A stretch of DNA of 64,000 bases, from positions 94,011,600 to 94,075,599 of the forward strand of contig NC_080066.1 of assembly GCF_949987535.1 (NCBI RefSeq), given 5' to 3'. Under the pieces are notes generated by a model. That model searched no databases. It saw nothing but the letters and a program-made list of their open reading frames with translations, and was not told the origin of the DNA. Positions 37,101 through 52,400 of this stretch are shown here, piece by piece (position 1 is the first letter of the stretch; every line of letters begins with the position of its first letter). This DNA is from Balaenoptera acutorostrata (taxonomy: Eukaryota > Chordata > Mammalia > Artiodactyla > Balaenopteridae). A program made the translations under genes and the position numbers.

Positions 37101-40073
37101 CTTGACTGACCCACAAGGGCCAACTGCTACCTATTCAGGAATTTTGCAGACCAGCTGATGTGTCAGTAGCTTAAAACCAGCTACGGGAGGAATATTTATT
37201 CTATGGAAATTGGTATAAATCAGGCAGACGCTACAAATCAGGGTCCTCCCTTCAAACCTGCCCCAAGCTGGTTGTTAAATATTTACCAGCATACCACTGG
37301 GTAGGGTCAACAATATCTGCATACATTGATCAATCTTAACATTATTAAAAGAGAGACAACCAGATACTATAGGCTTCTGATAAAAGCATAAAACACCAAA
37401 TGAAGTATTCCTGCCAAAAAACAGACTCAGATCTGATCAAACCTCGAAATCTAACTACAGTAATAGAAACTAGATGGGGTAGAGGAACATGCTGTATGAT
37501 AACACATGGATATACACAGCAAAAATCCAGAATACAGAAACAGAACAGGATAAAAGATCCAGTTTCCAAAGCAAACAAATTGAGAGGGGAAAAAAAAAGG
37601 AGGGTGGAGAGGGAACCCATAGGTTAAAAGACACTGAAGAGACAATCACCTAAATGCAATATTTGAGGCTTGTTTGGATTCTGATTTGAACCAACCAAAT
37701 GCAATTATATGTGACAAAATAAGAAAACTGAACACTAGCCGGATAGTTTGATATTAAGGAATTACTGTTAATTTTTCAGGTGTGATATGGTATTATGGTT
37801 ATTTTTTTTTAAATAGCTCTTATCTTTTAGAGATATATGCTATCATATTTACACAGATGAAATGACATCATGGTACAGGGAGGAGAGAAGTGGATGGGGT
37901 ACAGATGAAACAAGACTGGTCAAAAGTTGATAATCTTCGAAGTTGGGTGAAAGATACATGGAGATTTATTATAGTATTATCTCTTTCATATATTTAAAAA
38001 ATTCCTCATCATAAAAAGTTTTAAAATAGCAAAAAGAACTTGTACTGGTGTTTATCAAACTTTTATTGCTCAAATGTTCTTACTCTGAATGACAAGTTCT
38101 TGGGTTTTTTTTTAAGTTCTTGCTTTAAAGCAGAGATTTTAATTTTGAGATATACAGATTTCTAGAGTTTGCCCTTTAAATTGGCAAAGGAGGCACAATA
38201 ATCTTAAATTCTGGTTCTCAGACTTTAATGCACATCAGAATCGCCTGGAGGGACTGTCAAAACAGATGGCTGGGTTCCATCTCCAGAGTTTCTGATACAT
38301 AGGTTTGGGATGGGATTTCTAACAAGTTCCTAGGTGATGCTGATGCTACTACTTCAGGAACCACACTGAGAACTGACCTAAAGGTCTAGTTGGTACTAGG
38401 CTGCCCAGAACTTTACAGATATTCAATAAATACAGTGAATAGGTAAAATATAAGATAATAAATCAATGTCTTCTCCTATGAATTTTTCTTTCAGACTTAT
38501 CTGTGGTATACTGTATTTAAAAGGACAGAACTTTCTCACTGATGAATGAGGGGACAGGTTCCCTGTTTAATATTCAGTAGACTAATTTTTTAAAGTTATA
38601 CTCATAGACATAAAACAGATCAGTGGTTGCCTGGAAATGAGGGTGGAGGGAAGGCAGTTGCAAAGGGATGTAAGAAAACTTTTGAGGGTGATAGATCATA
38701 TTGATTGTAGAAATGGTTTTAAGGATGTATAAGAAAGTCAGAACACACAAAATTGTACTCTTTAAATATATGGAGTTTTTTAATATAAATTATACCTCAA
38801 TAACGTAAGAAATGTTAAACATATAAAAAGTATATGTGATTTCACATTTTTACTAAGGATTCAACTGAGCAGGCAGAAATGTTTCAAGAAATGTGAGCTA
38901 TGGTTTCTTCCTCATAAAACTACAGAAGCTGGGGTTCGGAAGCAATCCAAAGATTTGGAAGTTGCCCATTCCAACAGTGAGCAGGTATCCTACAGTTGCT
39001 ACTTCTTCCCCATGACTGTAAAGATAGGGAACAATTTATTCTATGTGCACTTGTATCTTCAAGTCTTTTTAAAATGAGCCAACTTCTAATATGAAAGACA
39101 TTAAGGAGTTCATCCCCAGGAGTCCCTCCTTCCACTTCCTACCCATGAGTGTCTTCTTCCTCCTAAGCAGAACACTTCAGAGATGGGTGGTACTGCAAAG
39201 TGCCTTCTCTCGTTTCCTCACCTATGAATTGGGGATAAAACTACCCACCACATAAGATTGTTATACAGATTTCGTAAAAAATTCTAAGTGTCTGGCATCT
39301 CCTTAGAAGAAGCTCAGTAAATAGCTCCTTCCTGCTCTAAATCCTTCTCTGTGACACATACAAAAAAGATAATGAAAATAATCACATGTGTTTTCTGAAG
39401 GATTACTTGATAATCTTCAAACTAAGACTTAACATTAAAAGATTAAATAGTTTAAAACTTCATCAAATCATAAAGTTGCAGAAGTTGACAGATTTTTTTT
39501 TTTCCCAGAAACTAATTTTTTAGCACAGTCTATCCCCTAAAGTGTTTCAGATTGTTGATGAAACTACTCTACTTTGGTGATGATGATCACTTTCTACTCC
39601 GGCAGGTCTAGTGAATTAAATGTTCCCCAAGCTGAATCAGAAAAGGGACAGGCAGACAGTTACTGCATGTGCTATCAATGCCCACTCGCCAAACAAAAAA
39701 ATCCCTTTGATGGATGCCTTAAAAATTATTTACCCTAGAGCTTTCAAAATAGTGACACAATTTCCTATTCTTGGAGACAGCAATCAAAGGCGTGGATACG
39801 TAAATATTATATGTTTTCCAACTTATTCTATTATCTTTAGGAATATTGGGGAATGTGCTCCCATTATTAAAAGATTCTGGCCAAAGTTGGAAGAAAACAG
39901 AAGAATGATTCCCTGGGGACAAAAAGAGGGGACTACAGCCAGTAGTTGCACACGCATGTCCTCTGCCCAGTTTTTAGTCTAAAAGTAGAATTATTCCTGA
40001 GTGTCCATTTTCAGAACATACTAAATCCAGTGTATTCAAATTTTTTATTCACTTAGTTTCATCTTATCAATTG

Positions 40074-40104
<31 letters not shown>

Positions 40105-40373
40105 AAATCAGAGTTCAATGTGGTTACAGCCTAATCATTCACATAGCAAGTTGAAAATTACTAACTTACCTGGACGATTATTTCTATGTTATGTGTCTTA
40201 TTACTGTAGTTTCTTGGATTCCACTTTAGTATGAAAATAGGACCAGACAAATGACTAGCTTGCCCTAAATGAACTCCATCAATCTTAACTGCGACTGAAG
40301 TAATGGAGGATAAGGAGAACACCAAGACTCTAAAATGAGAGCATAAATGCATGGTTTTAGGTATTTGGCATTG

Positions 40374-40404
<31 letters not shown>

Positions 40405-43400
40405 ATCTTGAATCAGATGCATATGTTTGATTGATTGATTGATTGATTGATTTTGGCTGTGTTGGGTCTTCGTTTCTGTGCGAGGGCTTTCTCCAGTTGT
40501 GGCAAGCGGGGGCCACTCTTCATCGCGATGCGCGGGCCTCTCACCGTCGCGGCCTCTCTCGTTGCGGAGCACAGGCTCCAGACGCGCAGGCTCAGCAGTT
40601 GTGGCTCACGGGCCCAGCCGCTCTGCGGCATGTGGGATCTTCCCAGGCCAGGGCTCGAACCCATGTCCCCTGCATTAGCAGGCAGATTCTCAACCACTGC
40701 GCCACCAGGGAAGCCCTGGCATTGTTTTTATAAAGAAGAATAACCCTATTATAACCTGAAAAGATGTAAGTACAGATGGCCTTCCGTTGGTTGATCTGCG
40801 AGTTACTGTGATGTGGAACCTGTGGTTTCTACCAACCATGGATCAAAAATATTCAGAAAAGAAAAATTTCAAGAAAGTTCCAAAAAGCAAAACTTTAATT
40901 TGCCTCTCGCCAGCAACTATTTACATAGCAGTTACACTGTGTTAGGTATTATAAGTAATCTAGATATGATTTAAAGTATAGGGAGGGTGTGCATAGGTTA
41001 TATGCAAATATTACACCAGTTTATATAAAGGACTTGAGCATCTGTACACTTTGGTATTCCCAGGGGGTCCTGGAACCAATCCCCCAGAGATACCGAGGGA
41101 CAACAGTAAGGCAGACCATTACATTGTACAACTGTTCATATGACACTCTTCATATGATCTGGTTTCTTTCTAAATGGTGGCTTCTGGAGTTGTATAATTC
41201 AGCCAACCTGAACTGGTGAGAAATTAGAAACTATTCTAAATCTAAATCTGATATCCAGCTCCTATCAAGAAACCTGACCGGGACTTCCCTGGTGGCGCAG
41301 TGGTTAAGAATCCACCTGCCAAGGCAGGGGACACGGGTTCGAGCCCTGGTCCGGGAAGATCCCACATGCCGCGGAGCAACTAAGCTCACGTGCCACAACT
41401 ACTGAGCCTGCGCTCTAGAGCCTGCGAGCCACAACCACTGAGCCCACACGCCACAACTACTGAAGCCCGCGTGCCTAGAGCCCGTGCTCCGCAACAAGAG
41501 AAGCCACTGCAATGAGAAGCCCTCCAGCAACAAAGAGTAGCCCCAGCTCGCTGCAACTAGCAAAAGCCCGCACACAGCAACGAAGACCCAACACAGCCAA
41601 AAATAAATAAATAAATAAATAAATTTATTAAAAAAAAGAAACCTGACCGAGAGATGTATGTTCCACTTACCTAGTGATCAAAAGAAATAAATTAAAACAT
41701 ATTGGTACCCTTTTTTCCAGAATAATTAGTAAATCTTTTTAAAAGTACAATATCCAATAATGATAAGAGTGCTGTGAAACTGGCACTCATACTGCTTGAT
41801 AACATTATAAATTAGTATCTGTTTTAAAAAGTAATCAGGTACCTTGTGCACTGCTGGTGGGAATGTGAAATGGCGCAGCCACTGTGGAAAACAATGTGGA
41901 GGTTCCTCAGAAAATTAAACATTGAATTACCACATGATCCAGCAATCCCACTTCTGAATATATACCCAAAGAACTGAAAGCAGGGACTGGAACACATATT
42001 TGTACACCCATATTCATAGCAGCATTATTTACAGTAGTGAGAAGGCAGAAGCAAAAATGTCTATCAACAGATGAATGGATAAACAAATATGAAACAATGA
42101 ATACTCAGCCTTAAAAAGCAAGGAAATTCTGAAACATGCTTCAGAATGGATGAGGACATTATGCTAAATGAAAGAAAGCCAGTCAAAAGGACAAATACTG
42201 TATGATTCCCCTATGAGGTACCTAGAGTCATCAAATTCATAGAGACAGAAAGTAGAATTGGTGGTTGCCAGGGGCTGGGGGGAGGGGGAATAGGGAGTTA
42301 GTGTTGAATGGGTACAGAGCTGCAGTTTTGGAAGCTGAAAAAAATGGTAGTGATGGTTGCACAACAATATAAAGGTACTTATTGCCACTAAAAATGCTTA
42401 ACATGGTAAATTTTATGTTATGTATATTTTACCACAATTTTCTGAAAAAGAATAATGATTTTAGTTGCAAAAAAAAAAAGTAATCAGGCAATCTTTATCA
42501 ACAGTCACAAAGGAATTCAAACTATTTCACCTAGAATCCTATTTCCAGAACTCTATCTAAAGCAATTATTCAAATGAAGGAAGAATCTATATGCATCAGA
42601 TGTTCATCCTCAAATGAGAAAAAAATCTAAAAGTTCACCAATAAGATAGGAAAATGGTTAAACTGTGGTCCATTCTCTCTGTTGACAGAAAAAAAGTAGC
42701 AATTAGAATACACTGTGCCCTATGATTACGACCGTGTAAATACAGGCCTGAAAGAGAATGCCTGAGAAGGAAAACTCATGTTTGTTTGTTTTTTTTAAAT
42801 AAATTTATTTATTTATTTATTTATTTATTTATTTTTGGCTGTGTTGGGTCTTCGTTTCTGTGCGAGGGCTTTCTCCAGTTGCGGCGAGCAGGGGCCACTC
42901 TTCATCGCGGTGTGCGGGCCTCTCACTGTCACGGCCTCTCGTTGCGGAGCACAGGCTCCAGACGCGCAGGCTCAGTAGCTGTGGCTCACGGGCCCAGTTG
43001 CTCCGCGGCATGTGGGATCTTCCCGGACCAGGGTTCGAACCCATGCCCCCTGCATCGGCAGGCAGACTCTCAACCACTGTGCCACCAGGGAAGCCCGGAA
43101 AACTCATGTTAATAACAGTTCTATTGGGGGGTGGGGAGGGTGGGACATGGATACACATATAATCCCATTACTCTATTTTCCAAAAGTTATGTTGTACTAC
43201 TTTTCAAAATAAAATTTAAAAGAATATATTAAAACAAGTGCCCTTGGGCTTCCCTGGTGGCGCAGTGGTTGAGAATCTGCCTGCTAATGCAGGGGACACG
43301 GGTTTGAGCCCTGGTCTGGGAAGATCCCACATGCCGCAGAACAACTAGGCCTGTGAGCCACAACTACTAAGCCTGCGCGTCTGGAGCCTGTGCTCCGCAA

Positions 43401-46400
43401 CAAAAGAGGCCACGATAGTGAGAGGCCCGCGCACCGCGATGAAGAGTGGCCCCCGCTTGCCGCAACTAGAGAAAGCCCTCACACAGAAACGAAGACCCAA
43501 CACAGCCAAAAATAAATAAATCAATAAATAATAAATTAAAAAAAAAATACAAGTGCCCTTATGTTTGCAAAAGGTTATGTCTCTTTGCAAAAGGAATGTT
43601 AATGTCTCATTAAGACTCTATTTAATACTGCTCAGCCATAAAAAAGAACGAAATAATGCCATCTGCAGCAACATGGATTCAACTAGAGATTACCATCCTA
43701 AGTGAAGTTAGAAAGACAAATACCATATAGTATCACTTATATGTGGAATCTAAAATATGACACAAATTAACCTATCCATGAAACAGCAACAGAATCAGGG
43801 ATATAGAAAATAGACTGGTGGTTGCCAAGGGGGAAGGGGTGGGGGAGGGAAGGACTGGGAGTTTGGGATTAGCAGATGCAAACTATTATATATAGGATGG
43901 GTAAACAGCAAGGTCCTATAGTACAGCACAGGGAACTATATTCAATATCCTGTGATAAACCATAATGGAAAAGAATATGAAAAAGAATGTATACATGTAT
44001 AACTGAGTCACTTTGCTCTCAGCAGTAATTAACACATTGTAATTCAACAATACTTCAATAAAAAATAAATTTAAAAAAAGATTCTATTTATATACACTGT
44101 CAAATTCATATGCCAAATGAATTTTCAATTCCAAAAGGTTTACATAGCTTTTGCTTTTTTGAAAGGCTATGTAGCAAAACAAAAAAATATATACTTCTGA
44201 TATACGATGTAAATTTTCTAAAGTAGGATACAAATGAGCAGGTACATTATGATTACAGCAATGTAAAACCACGCATATAAAAAAAGCGAGAATAAAAGAC
44301 AAAAATAATAATGGTAGGATTATGGGCTTCTAGATTTTCTTTTTTATTTCAGCAGCTTAAAAATTATATACTTTTTAACTGAATAGGAATGAAACAGTAG
44401 GCAATTTATATAATGTTTAGATTGCTGAGAAAACTAAAGTAGAGCATCTCATAGCTTTCACGTAAGAATGCAATCACAATGACTTATTCTTCATCAATAT
44501 CAAACTGAAAGTAAATTCTGAAAAATTGCTACATACCTGATGTGTGTTGAGTGAAGGAGTCTTTCTAGTGGTTCATGTTTAGCAGAACTATAGAGGAGTG
44601 ATTTAGGATTAGTGATAAGAACCACAGGCCACTCGCCAAAGATCAAATCTGCAAAGCTAAAGAGGTCATGATCAAAAGCAAAGATCCGGTACCTAGACAC
44701 CAGAGGACAAGAAGGTAATTTAGTTACTTCATATTATAAGAGGGCCTGAAGGATATATACAGAACAAATGTAAAAATATAAAACTATGCTTTCTGAGATC
44801 ATGAATTTGAATGCAGAGTAAATAATATTGTTCCTCTTTCTTCCCTTGCCCTTATCACTTTATACATTTTGGCACATGTGACATTTGTCACAACTGGGAT
44901 CTGACTGAAGCAATGAATTTTCACTGTGTCCTAGAACAATGCCTGGTACATAGCATGTACTCTTTAATTTTTAAATAAATGTCTGTTGAATTAAATCATT
45001 TGATTTCTATACTTTAAGGCTATTTTGAACCTAAAACATTCACCATATGTCTAATAATATCTGACATTCTTCATCCCATCAACAATGCTACATAAAATAT
45101 TAAAATAAACATAATTAGAAACCTTTAATTCTTCTTTTAAACTTTTATTTCTATAATTTCAAAGAAAACAGCAAAAGTTAAGTGGTTTTGATTTTCTAAA
45201 TGCACAATGAAAGGTAAAACTATTCACTAAAAAGTAACCAAAGTTTTGTATTTTCTAACTTTTAGAACTAAGGAGAGAAGTGATTAGCTATGGCAGAAAC
45301 AATAGTGCTCACCAAATACTCCACGTGCTCCCCTGCATTTCCCAGTCTCCCTGGTATTAGGTTGGGACCATGTGACTAGTTCTGGCCAATGGGCTGTGAA
45401 CAGAAGTGACACGTATCACACTTCTGGTCCAAAGTACTTAAGAATGGGTATGAGTTCTCTGTGCTCTCTTGCCTGCCCTGGAATTGAGGTATTGAAATAG
45501 TCACATTATAAGATGGAGGAAGTCTGAATCCCTGAGTTACCCCAGGGAGGAGAATTTCCCTGACTCATACTGATTTACATAAATGAAAAAATAAACATCT
45601 GTTGTGTTAAGCCACTGATATTTCTAGATTTATTTGCATCCACAACAAAGCCTAGTCTAATATTACTAATATACTAACTGTTTTTAAAAACTCTCCTAGG
45701 GAATTCCCTGGCAGTCCAGTGGTTAGGACTCCGTGCTCTCACTGCTGAGGGCCGGGGTTCGATCCCCGGTCGGGGAGCTAGGATCCCACAAGCCACAGCC
45801 AAAAAAAAAAAACAACTCTTCTATTGTACTAATATAATTTAAACATTTATAAGGGCAGGTAAAGGTTAGGTCCTTTCAGTAAAACAAACTCCAAATAAAA
45901 CCCCAGGGTGGGAACACAGGAGAGCAGGTGGGAAGAGAAAGAAAGGAAATGGCTCCATAATTAACATCACTTAACTTGTAACTGCAGCATTTATAAGAAA
46001 TAAAGAAGCTGATCAAGGGTTAGGAAGGCTACCTGGTAAAAGGCAATTCCAGCCCAGCCCACAGCCTCACAGTCATGAACAGACAGGTCTTAGTTCAAAG
46101 TAATTACAGTTGCCAACTAATCACAGGCTTCAAGCATAGCTCTTATACAGTTTCTAGAAAAGCCAACTGAAATGAATAAGTACCTTCCAAGATATAAAGC
46201 TGCTTTTTAATGAATGGAAGTACAGTTGACCCTTGAACAATGCGGGTGTTGGGGCACCGACCCCCAAGCAGTAGAAAATCCGAGTATAATTTCCCAATCA
46301 GCCCTCTGTATCCTCAGTTCCGCATCCACAGATTCAACTATCCACAGGTTGTGTGGTACTGTAGTAAGTATTTTGTGAAAAACGTCTGAGTATACGTTGA

Positions 46401-49400
46401 CCTGCACAGTTCAAACTGTGTTGTTCAAAGGTCAACTGTAGTTATTAGAAAGATAACATACTCAGCTCAACAAATATTCACTAAGTACCTAATATCTTCA
46501 TAGCACTGGGTTTGACTAAGTTAAAGAGCAATTGATAAAAAACAATGAGATGATACTTATTTATACTTAAACTTGCACTTAAATAGTTATTCGCAAATAT
46601 ATATATTTCATTCTTCTCAATAAATATATATTTAACTATACTGTATCCTTTTGAAAATAAGTTATGTTTTCTCTTCAGAAAACTTTAACCTTAGATCTTG
46701 CGTATGACCCAGCATTTCCACTCCTGCATATATATCCAATTTGAAAAGATACATGCACCCCAATGTTCATAACAGAATTATTTACAATTGCCAAGATATG
46801 GAAGCCACCTAAGTGTCCATCAACAGAAGAATGGATAAAGAAGATGTGGTACATATACAATGAAATACTACTCAGCCATAAAAAACAATGAAATTTTGCC
46901 AGTTGCAGCAGTGATGGACTTGAAGGGTATTATGCTAAGTGAATAAGCCAGACAGAGAAAGACAAATACTGTACGATACCACTTACATGTGGAATCTAAG
47001 AAATACAACAAACTAGGGAATATAACAAAAAAGAAACAGACTTACAGATACAGAGAACAAACTAGTGGTTACCAGTGGGGAGAGGGAAGGGAGGAGGGGC
47101 AAGATAGAGGTGGGGGTTAAGAGGTACAAACTATTACATATAAAATAAGCTACAGGGATATATTGTACAGCACAGGGAATATAGCCAATATTTTACAATA
47201 TCTATAAATGGAGTATAACCTTTAAAAATTGTGAATCACTATACTGTACAACTGTAACATAATATTGTACAACTATACTTCAATTTAAAAAGTGTCTAAT
47301 AATAATAATTTTTAAAAGACTTTAACCTTAATAAAACCAACTATAATCTGTTTGAAGAACTTAAATCACTAAATCTTGTAGCAATAACTAGAAAGGCAGA
47401 TATAAAATTCAGGGAAAAAGATGACATATTTCTAGCCCTAGTGTTTCTCAAAGTATGGTCCATTGAGCATCTGGTGGACTTTTTAAAAAAAAGCAGTTTC
47501 TTGTGTCCTAACCCAGACCAACACAGACAAAATCTCTAGAGACAGGGCCTGGTAATTTTTACTTTTCATAAGCTCCTCCAAAGATCTCGTGTATACTAGA
47601 TTTTGAGAACTATTTCCTAGAAGTTGCGTTTGAAAAGCCAACATAACATAGTGATGGCAAACATAATTGCTGCAACAAGGTTTTTGCATAAGGATAAAAA
47701 TTGCCAGATACATATATTCCTTCAAAAACACAGAGATATCACATGTTTTTCCTTAACTGGGATCACTCATGATAGTGATCAGAAAACTATCATTGCTTTA
47801 GCAAAACTTACATGTATAAGTTGTATTCTGTGGGGTAGTTCCCTTACCTTCTGTTAACCATCCAGTCTCCCACCTCAAGTTCCAAAGTGCCCTGGAAGTG
47901 ACGAGTGTGCAAAACAGGCATCAGTCCACCAAGTGTGTGGAGGTGCCCACACAAATAAGCTGTAGCCGAACTAACCAATGAAAAATAAATGAAATAAATG
48001 AACAAAGATAACTTGTGATGCCAAACTAATAAAAATATCTCTTCAGAAAAGCAAGATAGGTAGAACAACATAAAAGAATTAAAAGCAATTATTTTTGATT
48101 TTGGAAGCCTGCCTCACCTCATTATGGACCGAATTCCTGGTGATGGAGAAAGGATAGTGGATGTTGTAAAGTGTCCAAACCAAATACTGTGGTTGCTCCG
48201 ACTACTCTCCTTGGCCAGTAATAAAAGATCCTCCATCTGTTTCTGAAATCAGAGAAAAACAGAAGGAGCTTTAATTAGGGCTCAGGCTGAAATCTAATGT
48301 CAACAGGTTACACAACTCCCTTGAGGTTTTATAATAAGTATATTACCTCTAAAGCTTAAACCCTATAATCAGTGACCTGTATGAACCTCTGTAAGTTTCA
48401 AACTGTTTAAACATACAATTCATTTGGTCCTAAAAATAACTCTGCACTAACTAGGACAGCGATTATTCCCATTTGATAAAGAAACAGAAATAAACAATCT
48501 TTAAATTACATAAATTTTTTTCTTTATTTATAAATTTCTTTGCAGCAATGAAGAACCACTAATCTTTTCAGCCCTGTATACCACAGTGCAATTAATAAAG
48601 AGGATATTGAAACTAAACTTCTAAAACAAGATGTACATATGTCCACAGAAAACCTTGTACCTGAATATTTACAACATTCTACTCATAACAGACAAAAACT
48701 AGAAACCATCAAAAAACTGCAGTATATCCATACCCATACAATGGAATACTACTCAGCAATAAAAAGGATACACACAGTAATACGGATGAATTTCAAAAAC
48801 ATACTAAGCAAAAGAAGCCAGACACAAGAGTACATACTGTATGATTTCATTTATGTAAAATTCTAGAACAAACAGCACTAATCTATACTGACAGAAAACC
48901 CGTCAGTGGTTCCCTGGGACTGCAGGTGAAGACTAACAACACAAGAGAACTTTCTGGGGTAATGGAAATGTTCTGTCTTGATTGTGGTGACAGTTACACC
49001 AGTATATACATTTGTCAAAACTCTTCAAATACTCAAAATGAGTGCATTTTATTGTCTGTAAACCATCCCTCATAAAGATTATTTCTAAAATAACTTGTAT
49101 ATATAAAAATGTACATTAATATTATCTCCAAAGTGCTTATAGCAATGAATTCCTGGCTCCTACTTTCAGAGTTTCTAATTTGGTAAGTCTCAGACAAAGC
49201 CTAGGAATCTGCATTTTACAAAACAGTTGCTTTTCATGCAGATTATCAAATCATACCTTAAAAAACACCATTCTAAGGGGTAGGCGTTAAAATAATAAGC
49301 TGATCAACTCCGTCTAAAGACACTCAGTAGACAGGAAACAAAATATACCTTCCTGAAATAAAATGTCTAATAAACCCAAAGCATTTAACAATATTCTGCT

Positions 49401-52400
49401 CAAGTTTTTTTGAACCCTCATACCACTTTGAACCTTTCAGCACTTAGCAAATTCTGCCTTTTATTATAGTTATTTCTGTATAGGTCTTAAGCCCCACCAG
49501 TACATTAAATATTCTAAGAGGCCAAGGACTTGATCTTATCACGCTTGTATTCTTATATATGGGCACATATGTCTTGCATTTGGGCACGTGCTCAATAATG
49601 AGTTGACATTTGCTGTACCAAGAAATAATTAGAGGTTCTCAGATGTGACTTTCCATACAGTTTTAATCCAGCAACAATTTTCACCGAGCTTAACGAAAAA
49701 TACTTTAAAAGAAACTTATTTAGGACTTCCTTGGTGGCGCAGTGGTTAAGAATCCGCCTGCCAATGCAGGGGACACAGGTTTGATCCCTGATCTGGGAAG
49801 ATGCCACATGCTGCAGAGCAACTAAGCCTGTGCGCCACAACTACTGAGCCTGCGCTCTAGAGCCCACGAGCCACAGCTACTGAAGCCCGTGCACCTAAAG
49901 CCCGTGCTCCGCAACAAGAGAAGCCACTGCAATGAGAAGCCCGCACACTGCAAGGAAGAGTAGCAAGCGCACCGCAAGAAGAGTAGCGCCCGCTCGTCAC
50001 AACTATAGAAAGCCTGCATGCAGCAATGAAGACCCAATGCAGACAAAAAATAAATGAAAAAAAAAAAAAAGAAAACTCATTTACTTCCATGGTTGCCCTT
50101 CTCTTCCCAAAAAAATATAAACCATTAGTTAGAAATGGCAACTGTGGGGATTTAGGAATATACCATATAGTATACAAAGCTGTATGCCCTGCACCTTGCA
50201 AAGTGCATGCTGCACTTAGTACATATTTATTTTATTTTTAAAAAATATTTATTTGGCTGTGCTGGGTTAGTTGTGGCACGCAGGATCTTCCTTGCAGAAT
50301 GCGGGCTCTTTTAGTCGCGGTATGTGGGCTCTTAGTTGTGGCATGCGGGATCTAGTTCCCTGACCAGGAATCAAACCCTGGTCCCCTGCATTGGGAGCAA
50401 GGAGTCTTAACCACTGGACCACCAGGGAAGTCCCAGTACATATTTAACAAATGTTTACTGAATTAATGTAAAATGTGAGGTACTGCTTTCCCAGATTTTG
50501 GAACAAGGACAGGGATAACAATAATAGGGTTCAAGTAGTCAATAATTTCTTCTAGCCATACCTGCAACCACAGTAGAATTTTCCTCAAGCATTTCTAGAT
50601 AAGAACTTGTTTACCTAGTATAACTTTAAGTGAGCCGCATGTATCTGGGAAAAGATAAAATAGGTTAGCTGCAAAGGGAAGTGAGATTTTTTACTGTACC
50701 TGATCTAAAATTCCAAAGAAATTAAAAGGTCTCTTAGGCCCTGGATTTAGAGTGGCATCCAAAGAGATGAAAGAATAGTTGCCAAAGGGAGTACTGTGGA
50801 CGTAATGGAAAGAGCCATCCCTACGTACAGCAGAATATTTCCTAAAAAATACAAGACAGAAAAGTTTTAGTGTAATCATAAAATGACAGAATGAGTTTAA
50901 ATTCCTGCCCTAAAATCACACTATATTTTGCCTCCCTTTGAAAAGGAAATTTCCATGATCTGACAGAGAAATACACAAAACTAGATCCACAATGGATACA
51001 TCGATTAAAAGAAATTTTAAAGATTTTCTCCCACTGCCTCCAAAGATTCAGGCAAACATATTCATCAGTAACCAAGCACAAGGTCACCAAGCAAAGCAGA
51101 GAAGTAGGTGGCTAATTTAGGTGGTCCACTTAACATTTTAAAAGAGATTAGTCAGAATCCAGGGAAATAGTATTTATCAATCATTAAAAATTTTAGTGAG
51201 GGCCTTCTAAGTTCCTAGCAGAATTCTTGGTGTAGTGAGATACAACTGTTTACTTCTTGAAGCAGGACTGCAGAGGCTTAAGTCACAATAAAGCCTTGCA
51301 AAGATGAAGTCATCAAGCCAGGAGAAAAATGTTAGGTCTGGGCCAGTAAATCTTTTATCCGTTCCTAAAAATATATTGAAAACATACACAGGGTCCCCAT
51401 CCAGTAATGAAAGTCCTCACCACCTTAAGTATCAACAGTATTCAAGTGTCCAGAAAGTTGGAGAGTGAAGAGCAGGGAGAAAGGATGGGTAACAGAGTAC
51501 ACAGCATCGGCACTCATTAAGTATTTGTTGAATAAATGTGAAAGAAAGTATAGATTATATTTGGAGCATACCTTTATTATTCAAATGTCAGAACATTATA
51601 AGAAAATATCTAAGTGTCTTATATCATGTTTTACCTAAGAGCACATATGAAAAAAATACAAATAAAATTCTGAAATTTAATGTGCTATCAGGGAGCTATT
51701 TTTAAGCAACAACAGCCAACAAATGTATCAAAAATAAATATATTATCATAGATATTACAATTAATAGTCAATTAGCTCTATTACCTCTCCTCTTGGTATT
51801 TTTTGAATTTCTATTTCAGGGTTTTTTCCTCATTAAAATTTGTATTTATATTTTTCCTGCTTAGTTTGTTTTCAGAGTTATTCTTCAGGATCTTATAATC
51901 TTACATATGTTGTTTCCTTTCCTACATTTTTGACATATTAAAATCCAACTATCTAAAATAAAATCCAACTACTTGAAAGCAGAGGTTAAAATATACAAGT
52001 TTTTGAATTCTGGATTTTGGCATCTCTGAGGCATTGTAGAGATCAAGATTTAACCTTAAGATTTTTTTCCTTCCAGTTGATATTTCTGTAATGTCTATAT
52101 CTCTAGCAAAATGTCACATATTAAATCCGGATAAAGTTTAGGTGGTTAGAAACAAAAATATAAAGGTAAGAAACTTTAAAGTGACTAATAATTTTACCTT
52201 CCCAATAACTAATCAGACCCTAAGTCCTATTGATTCTTTGAAAATGTCTCTTAAGCCCATTCCCACAGTTGCCATCAAAGATACAAACAGTTAAGAAGAA
52301 GTAAAAGATTTTCATCTCTGTCCTTTTCCTTCCTCACACTAACAAAAGAGGACAACCTCCTCTTCCAAGTTAAGGTGACTCTAATTATATGTTAACCAAT

